DNA of 64,000 nt from Mimachlamys varia (taxonomy: Eukaryota; Mollusca; Bivalvia; Pectinida; Pectinidae): contig OX392540.1 of NCBI GenBank assembly GCA_947623455.1, positions 8,077,432-8,141,431 of the forward strand, in the 5' to 3' direction. Numbering within the stretch: position 1 is the stretch's first letter; every line of letters begins with the position of its first letter. The position numbers were made by a program, and so were the translations under genes. The notes beneath the pieces were generated by a model that did not search any database, was not told where the DNA came from, and saw nothing but the letters and a program-made list of their open reading frames with translations. Below, piece after piece: positions 55,301-63,712 of this stretch.

Positions 55301-58300
55301 TAATTTCTAATCTTGACTTAAATTTGCCAAATATCAGCCATTACTAATGATATCAGGCTACAACAAAACTCTCTGAACCAAGGAAGTACATGGATAATTG
55401 GATATCTTACATTGTCTTGAACTAAGTCAAATGTGGTTATGTCGGAAGGAAAGCTGATATCCTCGGGTGTTAGTGAAGATGACAACAGCAGCACGCTCTT
55501 TGTTCCCCGTCTGGTGGCGCCATGGTAGGGGATATAACTCGTCACGTCATCCGGGTTGTAGGAATAGATAATCCTGGTGGTGTCGTCCTATAAGATAAAG
55601 TAATGATATTATTTCCAAACCCCCGAAGCGGCGCGAAAAGTCGCTGGTGTCTGATCTGTAAACACTTTGTGCTCTTCCGGCTTGGGTGACAGAGATGCTT
55701 GGGTGACGGGGAGAGCGAGGGATGACGGGGAGAGACTGGAGTGACGGGGAGAGGCTGGTGTGACGGGGAGAGACTGCAGAGACGGGGAGAGACTGGCGTG
55801 ACGGGGAGAGGCTGGGGTGACAGGGAGAAGCTTGAGTGACGGGTTGAAGAAGGTGTCACGGGGAGAGGTTGTGGTGACGGGGGTTAATCCAAACATTCGA
55901 AAAAAAAAACATTGCCGCAATTTTGCAAACTGTACTGTTTTAATAGTCAATCGAAGAAAAACATGGTGTTTTAACTTTGGTGAAAATTACCGTACCGTAA
56001 TGACCATATCATCAGCACTGTCGCAGGTGTCGAGTTTGCGCACAAAGGTTAGAACTGTGCCGGATGCAGTTTCCTTGCCAGCAATGAGGAACCAGTCCTG
56101 TGATTGGTCAACTACTGGTGGAGCATGCGCAGTGGTGTGATAGTCCTGTGAAAACAAAAATAACGACCGAATAAGTGATTAAGATAATAAACAAGTACAT
56201 TTACCTTGGCTTAGTATTTTAGACAAATTGTAGTTCCACAAAAACTTCACTTCCAATCAGAAGTTATAATCAATCGCTGAGAATAGTAATATACACATGC
56301 AATGTTGCTTTGAAGATTTGTGTACGAAAATGTAGTTATTCCGTGTGATTAATTAATAGCGTTTCACTTTATATCCGATTTCATTGGTGAAATCAAATGC
56401 AATAAATACATATAACAGTCAAGAACGAAAACGTTGTCAAAGATGACGTAACAAACACACACGATCATGCTACACCTTTAATTCAAATTTAGTAATAGAT
56501 ACAGTACGCCGAAATTTGAATTAAACTGCATCATACAGCTGTATAACCTGATAGATAATGTTTCAATTTATGCCCTATTATATCTTTGTATTTAAATGCA
56601 ATACTCATTATTTAACCAAACGTAACAGCCAAGAGTTAGATTCGATTCACCTAATTTGCATACAAATCACATGTACAATTACAGTCTAAGCCATACCTTG
56701 AAGTACGTCTGACCGTTTTTAACTCCGCCCACGATGACGTCAGCAGGGAACATCTTTCCGTTCGGAGAGATTCCAAATCCCACGTAGCCATGCGTGTTCA
56801 CGTGAGTCTCAAAGGTAACGTGGGTGGTATTGGCGGTCCAGAACAGCCAGTACTGGCCTGTGGTGTCCAGCTTGACATAATGTTCAAAATGGCGTGTAGG
56901 CGTCGGTTTTGGGATCTAAAAGGTCAATGTAAAATATAATCGAATTGCATCAATATCTCTTTGGTATGAATTTATCACAATGAACTGAATATAAAAATAA
57001 CAAATGAACAAATCTCCATATAATATTTGAACTTCTAATTTGATGATATTTAATGTAATCTGGATTAATTACGCTTTGTAATCATGACACCCTAGGGATT
57101 CGAAAGATGCAAGTTCACGAGGACAAAGATCAAGTGTTATTTTGCCATCTTGGTCTCGGTTAGAAAACATTCTGTATCCTTGTTTGATATGAAGGTGGGC
57201 GTTTCTTTCTGCGAGTAAAACTTTCTTGTCGTTTATGAGGCTCATATGGGAGTAAAATTATCCAGTTATACAGCTTCTCTATCAACAAATCATTTTAAGT
57301 TCCACTTGGATTACGTACGAAGTTTAAATCAGACGAAATATAAGTTTGCGACAATTAATTGGCATGGGTCGCCAATTCTTAATATAAAGATATGAGTATT
57401 CCTAAGAACTGACGAAATAAACGTCCATTTGTGCAGTTTTGAGTAGCTGAAGAAAAAAGCTTAGCACATAAGAATATAAGACTCTTTTATAACCAGTGAT
57501 GTAAGATAGGCGTATTCTATCCGAGGCGTTTTCTTTGGTAAAATCTGAGGCTTCGAGGGTTTTGCCAAATTTGAAAACGCCTCTGATGGAATACGCCTAT
57601 CTTACACTCCTGGTCATGAAAGTCTTTTTTCTCATATCAACTACCCGCATAATCTCAAAAACCATGAAAATACGTTTTGACCTGCTACCATTTTGAAAAG
57701 TTCATCTTTTTCCTTGAGCTTCTTTAACGAAAACGAATTAGATAGCGAGATAAAGCATACCGTATATTTACAAGCAAAGTTTGCGCAGAATAATTAACCT
57801 CACATTTCAGGAGTTTATGGTTAATTTTTTGTGAAAGGTTTTAATTTCATCACGACGTCGTTTTCTCTTTCCGGTATCAGAGTTTACCGTATTCGTGACG
57901 TCACGTCATTGTTTAGCCATTGTGACGTCACGTCGCGTGATATGTTACGTAAGATAGATTTTTCTTACATAGCTTTCTTACATGGGCAAACTCTATCCAA
58001 AATGGCGAAATATGAGAGAAAAGAATGTATATGAACTCTTAAGTTAGATTTCTGTTTTAATTAATTGCAATTAATGACTTAGTAGATGATGTTTACAGTC
58101 CTATAACACACATTTTTATACATGTATTGATGACAAACTTAATAAAACCAGGTAGGGCAAAAACATCAAAAACATATCAATACTCAAAAGTATCAATATA
58201 CGTAACTTCAGGGAAATTTTCGTGATTTTAAAATATTCTGAAAAAAACCCAGTTGATAACCATGCAAAAATAAGCCTAAAAATAGTAAAACGAAGTAAAC

Positions 58301-59229
58301 CTGAGCGGTAGCTAACACGAAACTCTGAACAAAAAAAAAGATTTGAAAATAATTCAGGTGGGGCCCACTTCAGCACCAAACCGAAGGTAGAAGACGGTTC
58401 GAAATGGACGCGTGTTTACAAATAGCGTGTTTCAACTGCTGCTGTACCGGTAACCGCGAAAGAATTCATCTTAAATATTGCTGATATCAGTTAATCTTAA
58501 CTAAATCTTTAAATATAACAAGTTATTAGGCTTGATTTTCGCTTCAAGTTTTGCCGAAAGTTACGTATATTGGGCCTTTAAATGCATAACTGTAACCAAA
58601 GTGTCGTCTCACGTAGCATACATTTGGTATTTTCCTATATACAGGTAAGGTGTTGGGTGTATGCTAAGTGAGATTTTGTGTCAGGCAGAGAACAATAGGA
58701 TTTAATTACAGGTAAACTTTAGTCTGTATCATATAATAACTATCTTACCTAGCATACTTAATGTTAAAAAATCTACCCCGAATTATATGATATATAGTGA
58801 ACTAGGTCGTTTTCCATTTGAATATTAAAAGAGATTTAGAATTTTTAATATTGGTTTCAGTTGTGAGTATTTTAAGAAATGAAATAAAATCACAAGAAAT
58901 AGTTTCATCTGTGCTAATTTTGTATGCAATATGTGTATTAAATTACAACCACACCAAACACTATTATCAAAAAAATCATCCTAATACATTGACCCAGTTA
59001 TTAAGAATAGAAAATGAAAAAGAAATGCAGTGTTCCCTGAGTATAACTTCTCTATGTTTGTAATCACAATGCTGTAAAGTGTTGTATTATGGTTTTGTTG
59101 ACTGATTGGCCGACTGATTCTTACCTGCCCGTCTCGGACCGGTTGATGAGTTCGGTCAACCGAATCTGTCGCCCGTGCCGAACAGGTGACCAGCAAGCCG
59201 AAAACAACGGCTTGTGTAAGAGAGGCCAT
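43034..59229 (-). CDS. MOXD1: DBH-like copper monooxygenase, MOXD1 type (11 exons, 589 aa)
   Basis: Joining (on minus) 59229-59125, 56915-56697, 56145-55996, 55587-55411, 54317-54234, 53380-53192, 52747-52645, 51269-51103, 48490-48308, 45239-45180 and 43366-43034 gives 1,770 nt with GT-AG introns and no stops. Domains: signal peptide (about 1-20), DOMON (about 40-160), and N- and C-terminal copper type II ascorbate-dependent monooxygenase domains (about 200-335 and 345-510). All copper ligands are visible: H259, H260 (VHHM) and H334 (QTHYNNP) for CuH; H413, H415 (QHSHLLG) and M488 (TDEMC) for CuM. The family hydroxylates a benzylic or peptidyl carbon using ascorbate and O2 in the secretory lumen; the substrate for MOXD1-like members is unsettled. 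There is no C-terminal membrane anchor, so a soluble or secreted form is inferred. DBH or tyramine beta-hydroxylase identity is less likely but cannot be excluded without a tree. Confidence 0.93.
43383..43698 (-). mobile_element. tRNA-derived SINE with ATT tail, minus orientation
   Basis: On the minus strand it starts ggcacggtggtctagtggta (A box) with a gagagttccagtccc B box about 30 nt later. A body with ctcgagcaagatactttact and aaagcggtatataagaacct follows, and it ends in (att)n at 43,383-43,396. MOXD1-like intron 10, same sense as the gene. Confidence 0.85.
44714..44890 (+). mobile_element. Dispersed element family A, copy 3
   Basis: Intact block order: gatgacgtaacacacacata, cagtatgccgaaaaaatgaa, cttcatacagctgtttcgtc, gactcttcagtgatgc, ending gtagaagcagaatgg. 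Intron 10 of the monooxygenase gene, antisense to it. Confidence 0.8.
45180..45239 (-). CDS. MOXD1: MOXD1-like exon 10 (60 nt)
   Basis: Acceptor tgttccgcag, donor tgg|gtaagt, phase 0-0, 20 codons, reading NDKIEVKCLYDSSHLQNITW. The Cys and the Y.T/N..r..iTW pattern before the GG.T.DEMC segment match the copper monooxygenase family. Confidence 0.9.
45367..45776. repeat. 23-bp self-complementary tandem array
   Basis: About 17 units alternating cgttattacgagata with spacers cgctaagt, agttatct or cgttatct. The core ttatctcgttattacgagataa is near-palindromic, so single strands can fold at many positions. Similar 'ctcgttattacgag' arrays occur in other aquatic animals, as I recall. MOXD1-like intron 9. 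Confidence 0.9.
45780..46857. other. MOXD1-like intron 9 part, nothing distinct
   Basis: AT-rich intron sequence with a G-rich patch at about 45,830-45,870. No exon or RNA gene recognised. Confidence 0.5.
46857..47122. mobile_element. Foldback element with ~42-bp inverted arms
   Basis: Left arm gtccgtattcatgaaaccgt then actcatgctcaagcatg; right arm catgcttgagcatgag then aacggtttcatgaatacggg. The interior includes a second, weaker inverted match. No ORF. MITE-like. Confidence 0.8.
47818..48086 (+). mobile_element. Dispersed element family A, copy 4, with ~90-bp insertion
   Basis: Same blocks as other A copies, but an additional segment (about 47,955-48,040) splits the gtgggaa / gtgggaatcc junction and leaves that short motif on both sides. 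MOXD1-like intron 9, antisense to the gene. Confidence 0.75.
48308..48490 (-). CDS. MOXD1: MOXD1-like exon 9, CuM histidine pair
   Basis: Acceptor gtttcattacag, donor ccg|gtaatg, phase 0-0, 61 codons. Contains VFAVLQHSHLLGKEM with the CuM His-x-His ligands 413 and 415, then DRHYDFDYQDMRYL, the conserved aromatic block of the C-terminal copper domain. Confidence 0.95.
48595..48995 (+). mobile_element. Dispersed element family B, copy 4
   Basis: From a ggattcgagagatgcaggtt block through cgggcaagttttatggtcga, tacatggtgggtgtcgtcga and cttactcttccggaacacct, ending near gtttacgctttggtattctc. MOXD1-like intron 8. Confidence 0.75.
49639..50033 (+). mobile_element. Dispersed element family C, copy 2
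   Basis: Both termini intact: tttaaaggcccaatatacgt at the left and acgtatattgggcctttaa at the right. The 395-bp interior includes ttaaccatgcaaaaataagc, cccacttcaacaacaaacc and ctgatatcagttaatcttaa. No coding capacity. Confidence 0.87.
50346..50481. mobile_element. Palindromic (head-to-head) retroposon-tail repeat
   Basis: Left arm atctacatgttgtgaagcgc and right arm gcgcttcacaacatgtagat are exact inverted copies. The inner arms (agagcgctatataaatgttg against caacatttatacagcgctct) pair with few mismatches. Each arm resembles the 'aagcgcttta ... gcgctatataaat' ending of retroposon 3' tails. Confidence 0.8.
50785..51013 (-). mobile_element. Dispersed element family D, copy 2
   Basis: Inverted relative to the copy at 60,179. 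The right end gattaagctaatcatccttt then aaacaactgggc matches that copy's left end in reverse. The left end (attagcttaatcagtgatta) is degenerate. About 230 bp, no ORF. Confidence 0.7.
51103..51269 (-). CDS. MOXD1: MOXD1-like exon 8
   Basis: Acceptor cgttaaatag, donor aag|gtatta, phase 1 to phase 0. Encodes DIVDSSGIRITMTPTLRTHD, then AGLLLLGM and a Pro/Met-rich PMHIIPPMEPNF loop ending CPPELLRK. It joins the two copper domains. Confidence 0.93.
51809..52006 (-). mobile_element. tRNA-derived SINE with 13-bp target-site duplication
   Basis: On the minus strand it begins ggggcgcggttgccgattgg followed by ttaaggtgttctatcc, and has a gagttcgaatccca B box. The body contains a ggaaagcc/ccaggt block and it ends in a taaacaaaataaaccc-type tail. 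It is flanked by identical actgtacatatat at 51,796-51,808 and 52,007-52,019. MOXD1-like intron 7. Confidence 0.88.
52645..52747 (-). CDS. MOXD1: MOXD1-like exon 7, third CuH histidine
   Basis: Acceptor ctattgatag, donor ctg|gtatgt, phase 0 to phase 1. Encodes AFYYPPSAGYSLG and DFVIIQTHYNNPLARA; His334 in QTHYNNP is the third CuH ligand. Confidence 0.95.
53192..53380 (-). CDS. MOXD1: MOXD1-like exon 6, CuH histidine pair
   Basis: Acceptor taaccttcag, donor gag|gtaagt, phase 0-0, 63 codons. Contains YEPIITSGNELNVHHMVV (His259/His260) and LCDGSSEPEPLRDC, ending IIAWTVGGE, the conserved AW..GG block. Confidence 0.95.
53901..54068. repeat. 21-bp minisatellite, eight copies
   Basis: Imperfect copies of aagaatgtattaaccgttgt plus c, in MOXD1-like intron 5. 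The period is a multiple of three, so it is open on both strands (ALTVVKN / TTVNTFL) but not coding. Confidence 0.9.
54234..54317 (-). CDS. MOXD1: MOXD1-like exon 5
   Basis: Acceptor ccatcacag, donor aag|gtattt, phase 0-0, 28 codons. Encodes YHVPDSTTTYVCRAFKLP followed by SKHHMIK, the start of the N-terminal copper domain with the TTY.C motif. Confidence 0.93.
54664..54850 (-). mobile_element. SINE, minus orientation (left half of head-to-head pair)
   Basis: Tail at the left (aactttatttatttaacaac). The body carries gaaaccggagta and aacccacgtggtcgggc; the head is near cctttcacgtccagtcgggg. MOXD1-like intron 4. Confidence 0.8.
54858..55072 (+). mobile_element. SINE, plus orientation (right half of head-to-head pair)
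   Basis: tRNA-like head: ggtcgggtggtgaaatggat (A box region) and gggttcgattccccg (B box). Then cacgtgggttttctccgggt and ctccggtttcctccca, with a ttgctgttaaataaataatg tail. Not a functional tRNA gene, since the head lacks a complete acceptor stem and continues into the SINE body. Confidence 0.85.
55411..55587 (-). CDS. MOXD1: MOXD1-like exon 4
   Basis: Acceptor ttatcttatag, donor aat|gtaaga, phase 0-0, 59 codons. Encodes DDTTRIIYSYNPDD, then the YIPYHGATRRGTKSVLLL block that links DOMON to the copper domains, ending TFDLVQDN. Confidence 0.93.
55685..55882. repeat. 19-bp GC-rich minisatellite, about ten copies
   Basis: Imperfect copies of gtgacggggagagactgga in MOXD1-like intron 3. It is purine-rich on the plus strand. 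Confidence 0.88.
55996..56145 (-). CDS. MOXD1: MOXD1-like exon 3, second half of DOMON
   Basis: Acceptor gttttcacag, phase 0-0, 50 codons. Encodes DYHTTAHAPPVVD, QDWFLIAGKE and VRKLDTCDSADDMVIT. The donor is taken at acg|gtacgg because it keeps the frame; a second GT six bases on would not. Confidence 0.9.
56442..56550 (+). mobile_element. Dispersed element family A, copy 5 (truncated)
   Basis: Starts gatgacgtaacaaacacaca and proceeds through acagtacgccgaaatttgaa to gcatcatacagctgta, where homology stops. MOXD1-like intron 2. Confidence 0.75.
56697..56915 (-). CDS. MOXD1: MOXD1-like exon 2, first half of DOMON
   Basis: Acceptor gaccttttag, donor aag|gtatgg, phase 0-0, 73 codons. Encodes FEHYVKLDTTGQYWLFWTA, ETHVNTHGYVGFGISPNG and the ADVIVGGVKNGQTYFK block. 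The W.V/F...... GY.GFG.S pattern is diagnostic of DOMON. Confidence 0.95.
57088..57250 (+). mobile_element. Dispersed element family B, copy 5 (fragment)
   Basis: Only the left part is kept: ctagggattcgaaagatgca, then a gccatcttggtctcgg block and tatgaaggtgggcgttt. MOXD1-like intron 1. Confidence 0.6.
57492..57614. mobile_element. Short palindromic element
   Basis: Left accagtgatgtaagataggc and right gcctatcttacactcctggt are near-exact inverted copies. Pairing continues inward through gaggcgtttt / aaaacgcctc. The whole unit is about 123 bp and forms almost one hairpin. MOXD1-like intron 1. Confidence 0.8.
58195..58582 (+). mobile_element. Dispersed element family C, copy 3
   Basis: Left end (caatatacgtaacttcaggg) is slightly truncated; the right end acgtatattgggcctttaaa is intact. 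Strongly similar to copy 2 across the interior. MOXD1-like intron 1. Confidence 0.85.
59125..59229 (-). CDS. MOXD1: MOXD1-like exon 1: signal peptide
   Basis: ATG at 59,229 (minus) opens MASLTQAVVFGLLVTCSARA, a compact signal peptide with an ARA cleavage-like end, then DSVDRTHQPVRDGQ and a clean donor cag|gtaaga in phase 0. It is the first in-frame ATG and there is a short AT-rich leader upstream. Confidence 0.88.
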
Positions 59230-59345
59230 CTTTATTCTCGTTCTCTTATCTCGTGTTGTGTCTTTTTAAACTAGCATACGGTTTAAATTTCCTATCGATC
59301 AAAGAATGTCGAGGTAGTATATCTGTCCTTATAGCGAAAAGGGAA
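59230..59345 (-). promoter_or_regulatory. Possible core promoter of the MOXD1-like gene
   Basis: On the minus strand a ctataagg TATA-like box lies near 59,331-59,337, about 100 nt before the ATG, leaving room for initiation near 59,300 and a short 5' UTR. This is a motif match only. Confidence 0.3.
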
Positions 59346-59649
59346 ATATGTTAACCTTTCACACCACGACGGTAGCACAGATAAGTGTAGTCAAACATTG
59401 ATAAAACTACAGGTGAACCCTTTAGTCTTCTCTTCACTCATGTAAAACACTAAACAAGCAACATATATCCATTTGCCGTAAAGCCTTAGGCACCGCGAGT
59501 CGTCTAGCCCTAATGAACCGCTAGCATTCGGTGTTCAAAATGTACATAATATACAAAATTGTATACAAAATTTACCGTACTTTGTATCCCGTATATAAAC
59601 GGAAACTCCCCGTTATACAAAACCCAATCCCCTCATTATAAACCCGAAA

Positions 59650-60050
59650 CTTGCCGCCCAGGAAAGCCTGGAGCCGCTCCCGGAAACATGCCCCCCAGGA
59701 AAGACTGGTGCTATCCCCGGAAACCTATCGCCCAAGGAAAGCCTGGAGCCGCTCCCGGAAACATGCCCCCCCAGGAAAGACTGGTGCTATCCCCGGAAAC
59801 CTATCGCCCAAGGAAAGCCTGGAGCCGCTCCCGGAAACATGCCCCCCAGGAAAGACTGGTGCTATCCCCGGAAACCTATCGCCCAAGGAAAGACTGGAGC
59901 TGTCTCCGGACACCTGCCGCCCAGGAAAGACTGGAGCCGCTCCCGGAAACCTGCCACCCAGGAAAGACTGGTGCTATCCCCGGAAACTTGCCGCCCAGGA
60001 AAGACGGGAGCTGCCCCCGAAAATCTACCGCCCGGCTGCCTCCGGATTGC
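59650..60050. repeat. GC-rich 75-bp higher-order minisatellite 5' of MOXD1
   Basis: Alternating ~37-bp subunits, gcccaggaaagcctggagcc with gctcccggaaacat and a ggaaagactggtgctatccc with cggaaacc. They are paired into 75-76 bp units near 59,661, 59,736 and 59,812, then looser copies. GC content is far above the surroundings. Open frames here (up to 187 codons, Pro/Gly/Arg-rich) follow from the repeat and look non-coding. Confidence 0.9.
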
Positions 60051-60178
60051 CTGTCATATAGCCGACTTGCAATAATAAAGTTCTACGTGAGAACTGCTGC
60101 AGTCTATCGCAGGGGGGTCTAAGATTATTTTAACATTGGGCGAATATGTTTTGTGCTGCTTAAGAGCGTAAATAACCA

Positions 60179-60416
60179 GGACCCAGTTGTTCAAAGGGTG
60201 ATTAGCTTAATCACTATTTAACGACATTTTCAAACTTTGATATTCCTGTCAATATACAATATATAACCCTAATATTTTGTATCTTAATTGACACTGTTGG
60301 ATGTTTGATACCTGCAAAGTTGTAACTAAATCTATGGTTTCATTTTGAAGTTACCGGATGATTAAAATTTGCGATAATCACTGATTAAGCTAATCACCTT
60401 TTGAACAACTTGGCCC
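60179..60416 (+). mobile_element. Dispersed element family D, copy 1
   Basis: Inverted termini: acccagttgttcaaagggtg then attagcttaatcac, against gtgattaagctaatcacc-type block ending ttttgaacaacttgg. 238 bp, AT-rich interior, no ORF. MITE-like. Confidence 0.83.
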
Positions 60417-61030
60417 TTGGGCTAAAATTTGCCGGTATGTACAAATGAAGTATATTGCGTCTCTTATTGAATTGACTCATATTAACTTTTTAAAATACAT
60501 TACCTGTAAATTTTGCCAGGGCCTATACTGTAATAACTATTCATACATTTTGAACTCTTTTTCTTCTTTTATAGTACACCCTCCATCAAAAATGATGTTT
60601 ATGGGTAAAGTGCACTGCATCAAAGTCATTACATTCAATCTTTATTTGTGAAATTTTTAATCAATTATCGTTTGCATTAAATCGTGTGTCGTTTCAGTCT
60701 TATCGCCTGAGAGTAGACAAAGCACTCTCCGATGATCCTGGATAACCTTGGCGTTTACAAAAAAAATCGATAATCTCCCAAAACACGGTCATATCACGTG
60801 AGAAACACGAGAAGGTCACATGGCACAGTGTAATACCTCAGTTGCTATATTTAAAATTCAGAACGCGTGATAAGGAGATTCTTCCATCACAAGACACTCG
60901 GTACGGTCACGTGACAACGTTATCTCCCCCAAACTTTTATAAGTGTGGAGGAACACATGAGTGAGTAGATTACAATTCTATATTCTGTGGGTATAGAGCA
61001 AGGTATCTTTTCCAAATATTTATTCTTGAT

Positions 61031-61392
61031 GCAAACACAGGCACTTGTGGCCAGGAGAATAACCATTTGTATATAGTATTTTATGAAAACACAGGCACTT
61101 GTGGCCAGAAAAATAACCAATTTATATATAGATAATATAGCGAAATATGAATAATTAAAAAGAATCATAAAAACAAAATTTTCCAATTTTCTCTTTATGT
61201 TATTAATCATGTTAAACCATAATGAAAATAAAGCTGAAATTTGGCAATTATTTTCATCATGGTTTTAGATTAATAATAACATAAAAAGGAAATTGGAAAA
61301 TTTTATTTTTTATGGGTTTTTTTTGTTAATTATTCATATTTTGTTATATTATCTATATACAAATGGTTCTTCTCGTGGCCACAAGTGCCTGC
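61031..61392. mobile_element. Long foldback element with duplicated left end
   Basis: Arms of about 120-150 bp pair with few mismatches. The left starts acacaggcacttgtggcc and the right ends ggccacaagtgcctgc. The terminal ~55 bp occurs twice in tandem at the left (61,031 and 61,088). The centre is AT-rich without ORF. Confidence 0.85.
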
Positions 61393-62100
61393 AGATGTAA
61401 AATAATAAAAGATCACAAAGATGATTTATTTTTCAAATGTTATTTCTAAAACCAGAGATCATTTGCAATTATTTTGAAATGCACGGCTACCCGATAAGCT
61501 TCTCCAATACGTCTTATGCAGTAGGTGGTTATCATTATTTTTGTAGTACTTAGTACTTGTTTCTGAATCCTTTTCGAAATTATAATGTATATATGATATT
61601 GCCATGTATTATTGAATAAAATAGAGTTTAAACTAAATCAACGATGTCTTCTTATCCATTTCAAAATATGAAAATTTACAAGTTGACCAAGCTTCTAAAA
61701 TACTCCTTTTTAAAAAAAAGTATTATGTAACTTGTACTGATCAGTAGATGCGATATGGTAAGTATGAGTCACACGTGTACATATGTTCATTGTATAATTT
61801 CGATATAACTATTGTAAATAAAACGGGAAATATTCGTCCTGTTTTTATTTCGCCCTCTTTTAAAAAGTTTTGAGTTCGCTTTGTTATGAATTCGCCCTCT
61901 CAAATGAAGAAAAATCTTCATCGGACGTTTAATATGAGATGCGAACCCTTGTTTGGTAAAATATTTGCCCTCCAATTGTTGGGCGAAAGGGGCGAAAATA
62001 AAATAAGGGCGAATTTTTCCAGTTTTATAATATTATTATTGTGTATGTAGTTGCTTAAATGACGTAATTTTCAGTATTGAAATACTAATATGACGGCTTT
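61393..62100. other. Intergenic, nothing distinct
   Basis: AT-rich DNA with a few ttcgccctc motifs in both orientations between 61,850 and 62,010, suggesting a small degenerate inverted repeat. No gene. Confidence 0.45.
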
Positions 62101-62103
62101 ACT

Positions 62104-62454
62104 TAACGCATGCTGCAGATGCCTAAGATGGCATTCATTACTAAACGCATGTTGCAGATGCTGAAGATGGCATTCATTATTAAACGCATGTTGCAGATGC
62201 TGAAGATGGCATTCATTATTAAACGCATGCTGCAGATGCTGAAGATGGCATTCATTGCTAAACGCATGTTGCAGATGCTGAAGATGGCATTCATTACTAA
62301 ACGCATGTTGCAGATGCTGAAGATGGCATTCATTACTAAACGCATGTTGCAGATGCTGAAGATGGCATTCATTGCTAAACGCATGTTGCAGATGCTGAAG
62401 ATGGCATTCATTACTAAACGCATGCTGCAGATGCTGATGATGGCATTCATTGCA
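62104..62454. repeat. 39-bp tandem array, nine copies
   Basis: Unit marked by acgcatgttgcagatgctga and agatggcattcattactaa, exactly 39 bp (13 codons). Both strands therefore stay open for about 130 codons (LKMAFITKRMLQM / MNAIFSICNMRL). Low divergence. I treat it as non-coding. Confidence 0.93.
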
Positions 62455-62511
62455 CGTTCACGTGGATTGGCTTTGCAAAATGATGTCGTTTGATGTATAA
62501 ACAAGATACTG

Positions 62512-62960
62512 TAACGTGCAGGTGGTCAGCCATCCAACTACTGACCACGCTCACCGTTGCTTAGTTACGCATGAACGGGTCCCCGGGTTATATCGCATGA
62601 CTGAAAAAGCTAGCTCACCAGTTAGGTAATATTCCCCCCTCGTATACCTAGCTGGACATTACATTATTTTCCCCTCCGAGAAGCGAAACTTGGCCTGGGA
62701 ATCCGTAGGTTCTTCTCTGTGTATCAATGCACCTTCCTAAACCACCGGGAATTGGCCTTACGTGATCACACAGAGTCACTACGCTGTCACCAAATGTAAC
62801 GTGCAGGCGGTCACCCATACAACTACTGACCACGCTCACCGTTGCTTAATTAAGCATGAGCGGGTCCCCGGGTTATACCGCATGACTGAAAAAGCTAGCT
62901 CTTCAGTTAGGCAGTATTTCCCCCTCATATACCTTGCTGGACATAACAATATCATTGTCA
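62512..62960 (+). repeat. Direct repeat of ~150 bp, copies 284 bp apart
   Basis: Copies at about 62,512-62,660 and 62,796-62,945 share taacgtgcagg(t/c)ggtca, ccaactactgaccacgctca-type, gggtccccgggttata and cgcatgactgaaaaagctag blocks. The spacer contains gccttacgtgatcacacaga. Class unknown; possibly a tandemly duplicated dispersed element. Confidence 0.75.
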
Positions 62961-63514
62961 ATAAATATTTGGCCATATGTGTTCAGAGTTTAAGTGATAT
63001 TATGTAAAGTTTTATTTCTTTATCTATTGTCTGAATAATTTTGACACCTTCGGATGAGATCTGAAAAAGAGCATTTTTGAAATCTTCTTTTGCTATTCGG
63101 GTTTCAAATTATTATATAAAAAATAAATATTGGCGAATGAATTCGGGACTAATCATTTCTAGTTTAAGTGTGTACATGTATATAAAAGACTTGATGCAGA
63201 AGTACATGTAAAATTAATAGTGTTATAACAGTTTAACTACAATTAAGAGAAATATGTTTTCCCGCTAAATCCAGTGCATTTACAATCTCCATAACTAAAA
63301 ATAAGCTATTCAATGTACACATGAAAATGTTTTAATTATAGATAATATAATTTCAATAAGGAATCATTTTTTGGGTTATTTTTATTTTCCTATGCGACAT
63401 TTTGTACAAGTTGAATCTGAAATCAATGAAAATGACATCATTTTCTGGATATTTTATGTGATTGGTTAAAAAAAACATGATATTAAGAGGATGTCATTTG
63501 AAATGTATTAATAG

Positions 63515-63712
63515 CATGTGACCAAGATTTTACATGGCGGGTGTCGTCGATGAAGCAGAAGACGCTTACACTTCCGGAACACCTGGTCTTATTCTCGTGT
63601 ACTTTTACAAAGGTATCCATGTAAATCTTTCCTATGTTCCAATTTTACCTCTAGTTTAATTGATTTTAAGTGTTGACGCTTTTGTATTCTCTGATTTTTT
63701 AAAACTAAAGAT
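63515..63712 (+). mobile_element. Dispersed element family B, copy 6
   Basis: Contains tttacatggcgggtgtcgtc, a gatgaagcagaagacgctta block, cttccggaacacctggtctt and cctctagtttaattgatttt, ending gacgcttttgtattctctga. Similar to copy 3 over its right half. Confidence 0.78.

Noticed and set aside
59559..60122. A 187-codon Pro/Gly/Arg-rich ORF upstream of MOXD1
   Set aside because: It lies on the GC-rich 75-bp minisatellite with alternative open frames of similar composition and no known domain.
62103..62504. 130-codon ORFs on both strands
   Set aside because: Explained by the 39-bp (13-codon) tandem repeat.
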